Shown: piece by piece, positions 44,917 through 49,893 of the stretch
How the letters are laid out: every line of letters begins with the position of its first letter
Numbering within the stretch: the first letter of the stretch is position 1
From: Clostridiaceae bacterium
GTDB lineage: Bacteria > Bacillota > Clostridia > TANB77 > CAG-508
Assembly (NCBI GenBank): GCA_012513065.1
Contig: JAAZCX010000006.1
Coordinates: 1-49,893 of the forward strand
Direction: 5' to 3'
Length of the DNA stretch: 49,893 bases
Made by a program: the position numbers and the translations under genes
The notes under the pieces: generated by a model
What the model was told of the DNA's origin: nothing
Seen by the model: only the letters and a program-made list of their open reading frames with translations
The model's database searches: none

Positions 44917-45002
44917 AATACAAATATTATATAAAATAAATAATAAACAAGCAATATTAAAAGTTAAAAACAATAAAATAAATAATTAAAATATTAAAAG
45001 CA

Positions 45003-45042
45003 AATAGACTTTATACTTTCAATAGAAAATATAAAGTCTATT
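45003..45042. terminator. Hairpin after the 45-kb hypothetical gene
   Basis: AATAGACTTTATA (45003-45015) pairs with TATAAAGTCTATT (45030-45042). The T-tract is better on the plus strand (TATTTTTTA) than on the minus strand, where a weaker TATTTGCTTTT follows. Probably the minus-strand terminator of the gene ending at 45048. Confidence 0.6.
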
Positions 45043-45047
45043 ATTTT

Positions 45048-45518
45048 TTATAAATGATTTTCGATTTTTTTAGAGAAAATTTCAAAAGGTTCAATAGAAT
45101 CTACATCTAAGATAATTTTTCCTTCATTCTCAATAAATCTATATTCATTTTCAGAATAATAATCAGAAAAGGGTTCTAAGATTATTAATTCATTTGTTTC
45201 CATATCAAGATTACTGTTATCGGTGACATTGATATAAGAATCTCCATCTTTAACTAATATTGTTGCAGCAGTTCTCTCAGAAGAAAATGAAAATGAATCC
45301 TTAATTAATTTAACAAATTCAGCTTCTTGTGTCCCTTCAGCAAAATTAGAATTCATCCAATCTTTTATTGCTTTTACTTTTTGATAATCCTTATCTTCTG
45401 GAGTTAATGATTCTAAATACTCTTTTGTATCTTCTTCAGAAACCTGCGTTACAATTAGTGCTAAAAACAAGTCACTAATATGTTTTGACTGGTAATCCCG
45501 TAATGTAAGTTTACTCAT
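45048..45518 (-). CDS. Hypothetical protein, 156 residues
   Basis: I do not recognise this protein. It is acidic, without a TM. The N-terminal half is helical (LRDYQSKHISDLFLALIVTQ, EEDTKEYLESLTPEDKDYQK). The C-terminal half has beta-strand patterns (RTAATILVKDGDSYINV, NELIILEPFSDYY) and may be globular. The ATG at 45518 has a strong SD, TAGGAGG. An upstream in-frame ATG (45608) would add a hydrophobic run that covers this SD and is less likely. It lies between the core chromosome and the decayed surface gene. Confidence 0.65.
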   Translation of the reverse strand: MSKLTLRDYQSKHISDLFLALIVTQVSEEDTKEYLESLTPEDKDYQKVKAIKDWMNSNFAEGTQEAEFVKLIKDSFSFSSERTAATILVKDGDSYINVTDNSNLDMETNELIILEPFSDYYSENEYRFIENEGKIILDVDSIEPFEIFSKKIENHL

Positions 45519-45596
45519 AAAATGTCCTCCTAAAATAATTATTTTACTAAAGTTGTATTGATTAAAACTGAAAAACAGAAAAATAAAAAAAGTTAG

Positions 45597-45617
45597 ATGC
45601 ACTAACAATTAGTGCAT
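45597..45617. repeat. 21-base perfect inverted repeat
   Basis: ATGCACTAA, CAA and TTAGTGCAT form a 9-bp stem with a 3-base loop, upstream of the 45.5-kb gene. On the minus strand it is followed by CTAACTTTTTTT, so it could be a terminator for the pseudogene strand or an operator. Confidence 0.6.
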
Positions 45618-45666
45618 ATTTTAACATGATTTTTAGTAAAAGTCTAGTACTATTTATAAAATAAAT

Positions 45667-45688
45667 AAGAGTGATGATTATCACTCTT
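45667..45688 (-). terminator. Hairpin after the surface-protein pseudogene
   Basis: AAGAGTGAT, a GATT loop and ATCACTCTT form a 9-bp stem 37 bp past the pseudogene stop. AT-rich sequence follows on both sides. Confidence 0.6.
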
Positions 45689-45724
45689 TATAATATTTTT
45701 TATGTTTAACTTATATTGTTAGTA

Positions 45725-46773
45725 TTATGGCACTTCGGTTATTTTTTCTACTTCAGTTATATAAGAAAGAGAAGGTTTTATTGTATAATTATTAAAAGTC
45801 ATTTTATTATCAATAAACAGATAAATTATATTTATTGGAGAAGTACTTTTGAATTCAAAATTTCTTTCTCCAGAAATTAATTTTATGATTCCAGCAGCAG
45901 AGTTTGAATTATATCTTAAACACAAATTGCATTGTCCGATCAGTACTAGCTGTACCATTTAATACAGTTACATTAAATGTTATATCTTTTTCATTTGGAA
46001 CGAGCTCTGCACTTTCATCTAACAAACTTTGAGGGAATGTATTATATGAAACTATTCCGTTCATTTAATTTTATAAAGGCTTTTGATTTAGCAGTACCAT
46101 CTAATGTGATTGAACCATCGGAATTTATTGTACAAGTTAAATCTTTATAGGTAGAACTTTCTGGTATTAATTTTAAATCTACATCAACTGATTCTTCAAC
46201 TAATATTATGGAACGTATATGAGTTTTTATTTTAACATTGTTAAATGAACTACCTGCCTGTATATAAAAATATTCCACCATAGCATCACAATTTAGTTTT
46301 TCTGTAACATTAGTTATATTACTTGATAATTTACAATTTGCTATAGCTGTGTTGCTAAAATCTCTTATAACAACATTGAATTGTTTGGATTTATCCCAAG
46401 TTCCTGATAATACATCAATTTGATGAACAAGTGTAGAATCTTTAGATAATAAAGGCTTTGGTGCAGAAGAAATAAGCTCACTAAAATAGGATAAATTGTT
46501 AGCATTTATAACTTTTCCAACCAAACCATTAGATATTTTTATATATGCATTTGCATTACCTTTTAATGTTCCGTTGATAGTTATAATATTACTATCATCA
46601 ATTGTAATAGTTAGTCCAGAAAGTTGTAATGTTCCAGGTTCTAAAGCATTGATTTCTTGATACAATGTTGTTCTTCCAGAAATATTTAAATTAGAAGAGT
46701 TTATAGAATATGCGATACCTAAACTAATAAAACAAAAAAATAAGAGAATAGAAACTTGGGTGTTTCTACTCTC
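45725..46773 (-). pseudogene. Decayed surface-protein gene, 5'-truncated with two frameshifts
   Basis: Read on the minus strand, the frame opens at 46773 and has no ATG, GTG or TTG before 46665. Its first residues are still a clear signal helix (VSILLFFCFISLGIAYS) followed by INSSNLNISGRT, typical of exported beta-rich proteins. Repeated 'DGSITLDGTA' and 'NIITINGTLKG' strands continue. A +1 base near 46062 shifts the frame: KAFIKLN then NGIVSYNTF in the next frame. A second +1 near 45917 shifts again, QFVF to RYNSNSAAGII, ending at 45725. The 5' truncation lies exactly at the integrated element's edge. Confidence 0.75.
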
Positions 46774-46777
46774 TTAT
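46740..46777 (-). terminator. Strong terminator at the integrase/pseudogene junction
   Basis: A 16-bp stem with one G-U pair (46740-46755 / 46762-46777), a 6-base loop and a run of seven Ts on the minus strand. It would end integrase transcription. It spans the point where the pseudogene's N-terminus is lost, so it may also lie at or near the attachment site. Confidence 0.7.
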
Positions 46778-46817
46778 GGTGCAGATGGCTTAATTATTTT
46801 GCTATCCACACCGCATA

Positions 46818-46865
46818 TTCAAAGCGTTTGAAGGTTTATACCTTTTTCCTAACCAAGTTAGGAAA
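46818..46865. repeat. Cluster of three adjacent inverted repeats beside the integrase gene
   Basis: TTCAAA-GCG-TTTGAA (46818-46832), AAGGT-TTAT-ACCTT (46831-46844) and TTTCCTAAC-CAA-GTTAGGAAA (46845-46865) abut each other. No T-tract follows on the minus strand, so they do not read as integrase terminators. Arm-type integrase binding sites or an attachment region are possible. Confidence 0.5.
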
Positions 46866-46897
46866 TTTATTTATTTCTTTTAAACATTCTATACTTT

Positions 46898-48352
46898 CTA
46901 TAAATTCACGGCTTTTTCTCCTGAATTTTTTTCAATTAATTTAAATCTTTCTTCATACTTATTCATTTGTTCTTCCAAGTATTTTTCGGCTTTTTCACTT
47001 TCGGAATTTTGATAGTACCTAAACACATCTCCATAAATATTTATTGTTGTTTGAATATCAGAATGTCCTAAAATATCTTTTAAAACTGTGCTTGTCATAC
47101 CCGCTTCTATTCCACGTGTTGCAAAAGAATGTCTCAACATATGTGTATTTACCTCAGAAGTCTTTTCATTTATATAGTAAACTCCTTTTTGTTGTGAATA
47201 TTTTTTATGCTTTACCATTTTCACACGTATGCCAGCATTCATACATATCCTTTTAAAAGCTGAATTAACTTGTCCATCTTCATAATATTTATTATCATTT
47301 CTTATAAAAATTAGATTATCTTTATTTGGTATCATTTCGTTTATTGCATTTTCTAAAATTGGTCTTGCTTGTGATAATACTTTTATCTTTCTTTTTCCAC
47401 TTTTAGTTTTAGGAGTATTCCCAATCACTACTTTATCATATTTATCTTTGGTCATTGTCTGATTTATAGATATGTATGTTAAGTCAATATCTATATCTTG
47501 CAATTTCAATGCTAAAACTTCTCCTATTCTCATTCCTGTAAAAAGAGATAATAACAAAATATTATTGTATTTTGATGGGTGTGCTTGTAAATAAGCTATA
47601 AATTGATATTGTTCAAAAATCGTAAATGCTTTTACATCTTTATTTTCTTTATAACTTATTGGTTTCTTGATAGTTTCATATCCTGTAAAATAATTTTCCT
47701 TTATCATATTTTTAGAATAGGCTTTTTCAAAAACTCTTTTTATAATCCTATATTCTTTTCCAATAGTAGAGTTTGACTTTTCTCGTTCACATTCTAAAAA
47801 TCTTTCAATTTCCCCTCTTGTAACATATTGAATTGGTTTTAGTGCAAAATTATAACTACTTATAGCTTTTATTGTTTGCATATTTCTGTTAAATCCTGAA
47901 CCTTTAGTTATTCTGTCTTTATATTTTTGTTCTTCAATTTCTTTAGCTAAAGTAATTATTGAATCTTCATTAGGTTTATATACAGTTTCTTTTACGCCTT
48001 CTTCTTGATTTTTAACTATTTTAGCTATTACTCTTTTTACCAATTCTTCTTTGTTAGTGCCTGTTAATTGTTGTCTTATAGGTTTTCCATTGTTTGGATT
48101 TGTTCCTAATCTTAAAATTTCTGCTCTATATTCACTATAGATATAAAACTTATCACAATTTTCTGCATCTCTGCAGTTTTTACATTTTCCACATCTATCC
48201 ATTGTTTCTTTGCTTTTTCTGTTTAAACATATTCTCTTATTTCTACATTCTGAACAAATTGGACAAATTGCTTTTTCTAATGTTCTTTTTTTCTTTCTTT
48301 TGTATTCATGAATTGTATAATCCACACCTTCTTTATAATGTTTCTTTTTCAT
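46898..48352 (-). CDS. int: Tyrosine recombinase/integrase with Cys-rich N-terminus
   Basis: A 484-residue site-specific recombinase. The catalytic domain has TGMRIGEVLALKLQDID (first Arg), TPKTKSGKRKIKV (Lys), HMLRHSFATRG (His-x-x-Arg), GHSDIQTTINIYGDV (His and nucleophilic Tyr). A SAM-like core-binding domain (RFLECEREKSNSTIGKEYRI) precedes it. The N-terminus carries about ten Cys residues in CPICSECRNKRICLNRKS and CGKCKNCRDAENCDKF, probably one or two zinc knuckles, then an AP2-like arm. I start at ATG 48352 behind AAGGAG. It drives insertion of the element that truncates the surface gene. Confidence 0.93.
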   Translation of the reverse strand: MKKKHYKEGVDYTIHEYKRKKKRTLEKAICPICSECRNKRICLNRKSKETMDRCGKCKNCRDAENCDKFYIYSEYRAEILRLGTNPNNGKPIRQQLTGTNKEELVKRVIAKIVKNQEEGVKETVYKPNEDSIITLAKEIEEQKYKDRITKGSGFNRNMQTIKAISSYNFALKPIQYVTRGEIERFLECEREKSNSTIGKEYRIIKRVFEKAYSKNMIKENYFTGYETIKKPISYKENKDVKAFTIFEQYQFIAYLQAHPSKYNNILLLSLFTGMRIGEVLALKLQDIDIDLTYISINQTMTKDKYDKVVIGNTPKTKSGKRKIKVLSQARPILENAINEMIPNKDNLIFIRNDNKYYEDGQVNSAFKRICMNAGIRVKMVKHKKYSQQKGVYYINEKTSEVNTHMLRHSFATRGIEAGMTSTVLKDILGHSDIQTTINIYGDVFRYYQNSESEKAEKYLEEQMNKYEERFKLIEKNSGEKAVNL

Positions 48353-48405
48353 GTACTTCTCCTTCATTTAAATATTTTTATTAATAGTATTTATATAAGG
48401 AAAAG

Positions 48406-48606
48406 TTATGATAATATGTGTCTTGTACTCATGTACTTTTGTAAAGCTTCTGCTTCTATTCCGTATCCTCTACCATATTTTTGTGCTGGGAAATCGGCTC
48501 TACGAAATAACTCTAAACATTTTGCTTTACCTAAATGAAACATTTTACAAACATCATTTGTGGTATAAATTACTAACATTGGTTTTCCATCTTTTAAGTT
48601 TTTCAT
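48406..48606 (-). CDS. Excisionase-like HTH protein
   Basis: A 66-residue protein with a MerR/HTH_17-type helix-turn-helix: VIYTTNDVCKMFHLGKAKCLELFRRADFP, then KYGRGYGIEAEALQKYM. This is the layout of integrase-linked Xis/DNA-binding factors, which control excision directionality. SD AAGGAG precedes ATG 48606. It lies directly upstream of int on the same strand, so both are likely co-transcribed. Confidence 0.88.
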   Translation of the reverse strand: MKNLKDGKPMLVIYTTNDVCKMFHLGKAKCLELFRRADFPAQKYGRGYGIEAEALQKYMSTRHILS

Positions 48607-48908
48607 ATTTCTTTGGCTCCTTTCTGAGTATTGAAAGGTTTTTATATCCTCTCATCTGTTTGCTCAGTTAAAGTCAATTTGTCACCCCATGATTTTAAAA
48701 TTTTTTTATTTTTTTAAAATTTCGTTATCTTTCAATAATATCAATGGATTGGGCTAATAATTTTTCCAAAAAGATTGCTTTCTTTTATAAAAGATGATAA
48801 AATGTTAGCAATTTATATTTTATACTTTTATTGTGCTACGAATATTATAGCATTTTTTTAAAAGAAATCAATACAAAAGTATAAAAAATTAGTAAAAGGA
48901 TTGATAAT
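48607..48908. other. Divergent intergenic region of the element
   Basis: About 300 bp between the excisionase (minus) and DUF6076-like (plus) genes. It is AT-rich. Weak promoter candidates: on minus, TTAACT (48667-48672), 19 bp, TATAAA (48642-48647); on plus, TATTAT at 48843-48848 with a poor -35. A TTGAC-type motif recurs on the minus strand (TGACAAATTGACTT, near 48671-48684). Nothing else is evident. Confidence 0.4.
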
Positions 48909-49893
48909 ATGTTACAAAATTTTAATATAACTTCAAAAGATGGCTTTTCTATTTGGTTTGATAAAAGATATAAAAAAGAATATTACATTACACAATTAGA
49001 AATTTGTAAAACTAAATTTGTTTTTGACAAAGGCAACAAATTCAACTCTATTAAACTGATAGAAAATTTCTCTAATGAATTTAATGAAGAAAAAAATATT
49101 TATTATAGTTCGTCAAATATGATATCTCCTTTTGAAGAAAACTATGGAATGTTTTTAATTAATTTTTTAAATGCAGATTTTTCTACATTTGAAAGTTCAT
49201 ATCTTACATTTTTCTGTTTTTATGGATTTCAATTATTAAATGAATTTAAAAGTGATATTCCAAGTGCCCATTCTTTTAATAACGAACAAGAATTTAAATG
49301 TGCTTATGAAGATATTTTTTATAATTGTAAGAAAAAATTAAAGGACTTTCAAAATGTTATAAGATTATGTGTCAATTATTCATATAATTTAAAAAGAAAT
49401 AATCACTATAAAAATTCTACTTATCTTGAAAAGTTTATATCATATTCAATTAGCAAAAATTTATTTAAATATACTACCAATATGAATGTATATTTTAATA
49501 TCAATTATGCTTATAAAATAAATGATATTACTTCTACAAAAATTACTCCGTTAATTGTAAAAGAAAAAATTAATGATAGAGTTATCAATACAAGTGAGAG
49601 TAATATTTATAATAGTAATTATATTTCAAATTTAGTGTATTTATCTTTATATGAAATTGCATCCAATTCAAATGTTTGTATTGGAATATGTAAAAACTGT
49701 GGAAAGTATTTTGTTTCTTATCGAAAAACTTCTGATAAGTATTGTAGAATTACTTATTCTGAAAATGAAATAATGTGTAAAGATATTGGAATACAAGCTA
49801 CATATAAAAGAAAACAGAAGAATAATCCTTGTTTAGAATTGTATAGAAAAACTTATCAAAAAAAATTGATGTATGCAAAACGTTCTGAAGATA
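48909..49893 (+). CDS. DUF6076-like protein, cut by the window edge
   Basis: An open frame of 328 codons running off the right edge. SD AAAAGGA precedes ATG 48909. The N-terminal two-thirds are polar and helical with no recognised motif. Near residue 257 comes CIGICKNCGKYFVSYRKTSDKYC, a small zinc-binding cluster, then IMCKDIGIQATYKRKQKNNP. This Cys cluster after a long variable part is what I associate with DUF6076 proteins, which often lie next to integrases in Clostridia. The function is unknown. The C-terminus is missing here. Confidence 0.75.
   Translation, partial: MLQNFNITSKDGFSIWFDKRYKKEYYITQLEICKTKFVFDKGNKFNSIKLIENFSNEFNEEKNIYYSSSNMISPFEENYGMFLINFLNADFSTFESSYLTFFCFYGFQLLNEFKSDIPSAHSFNNEQEFKCAYEDIFYNCKKKLKDFQNVIRLCVNYSYNLKRNNHYKNSTYLEKFISYSISKNLFKYTTNMNVYFNINYAYKINDITSTKITPLIVKEKINDRVINTSESNIYNSNYISNLVYLSLYEIASNSNVCIGICKNCGKYFVSYRKTSDKYCRITYSENEIMCKDIGIQATYKRKQKNNPCLELYRKTYQKKLMYAKRSED

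Noticed and set aside
46778-46830. tRNA gene as integration target near the integrase
   Set aside because: I searched for an acceptor stem with T-loop (GTTCGAATC-like) on both strands and found none, so no tRNA is called.
46756-46944. Small plus-strand ORF across the integrase end
   Set aside because: It lies in the hairpin cluster, has no SD and a low-complexity product.

Overview
The window is strongly AT-rich chromosomal DNA. The gene set suggests an anaerobic low-GC Firmicute of the Clostridia, most likely an uncultured gut-type lineage. It has a four-subunit ferredoxin-dependent 2-oxoacid oxidoreductase, MinD/MinE with RodA, PhoB/PhoR-type and HD-GYP signalling, MazF, RicT and a SpoVB/MurJ-type flippase. 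The taxon is inferred from gene content, not from a marker. Genes are tightly packed, with A/G-rich Shine-Dalgarno (SD) sites, many sigma-A promoters with 17-bp spacers, and AT-rich hairpin terminators. I see no rRNA, tRNA or CRISPR array.

From 1 to 6.1 kb there are two small membrane proteins, a response regulator and histidine kinase pair, signal peptidase I, DNA polymerase III delta', RicT and a ferredoxin. From 6.1 to 10.5 kb, on the minus strand, lie a flippase-like membrane protein and a porG-porD-porA-porB operon with a near-consensus promoter. From 10.7 to 17.3 kb there are an HD-containing CCA enzyme, a small anchored protein, minD-minE-rodA-dus (MinE carries a long charged tail and no minC is present), a lipoprotein-like anchored protein and a MazF toxin without an antitoxin gene. 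From 17.3 to 28.8 kb there are an HD-GYP protein (minus), SMC, a Ca2+-type P-ATPase with a possibly SD-sequestering leader, an M23 peptidase whose only well-placed start is AUU, a pilin-like protein, RNase HII and a pyrimidine nucleoside phosphorylase.

From 28.8 to 36.2 kb there are a zinc-ribbon protein diverging from a Fur-family regulator with a clear Fur-box palindrome, rpsB-tsf behind a structured leader, a large membrane protein, two pseudouridine synthases and a secreted protein built from a tandem duplication. From 36.2 to 45.6 kb there are a triple-S1 protein and a winged-helix (Replic_Relax-like) protein convergent with an orphan VirD4/TraG-type coupling ATPase. They are followed by a flippase, HU, a second M23 protein, a YhcC-like radical SAM protein and an unknown protein.

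From 45.7 kb to the right edge lies an integrated element. A decayed, 5'-truncated surface-protein gene abuts a tyrosine integrase with a Cys-rich N-terminus, an excisionase-like HTH protein and a DUF6076-like protein cut by the window edge. The strongest leads are the rpsB leader with a predicted pseudoknot, the orphan VirD4 and Replic_Relax-like pair, the element junction, the extended MinE, the possible AUU start and the absence of TGA stop codons in all 46 complete genes.
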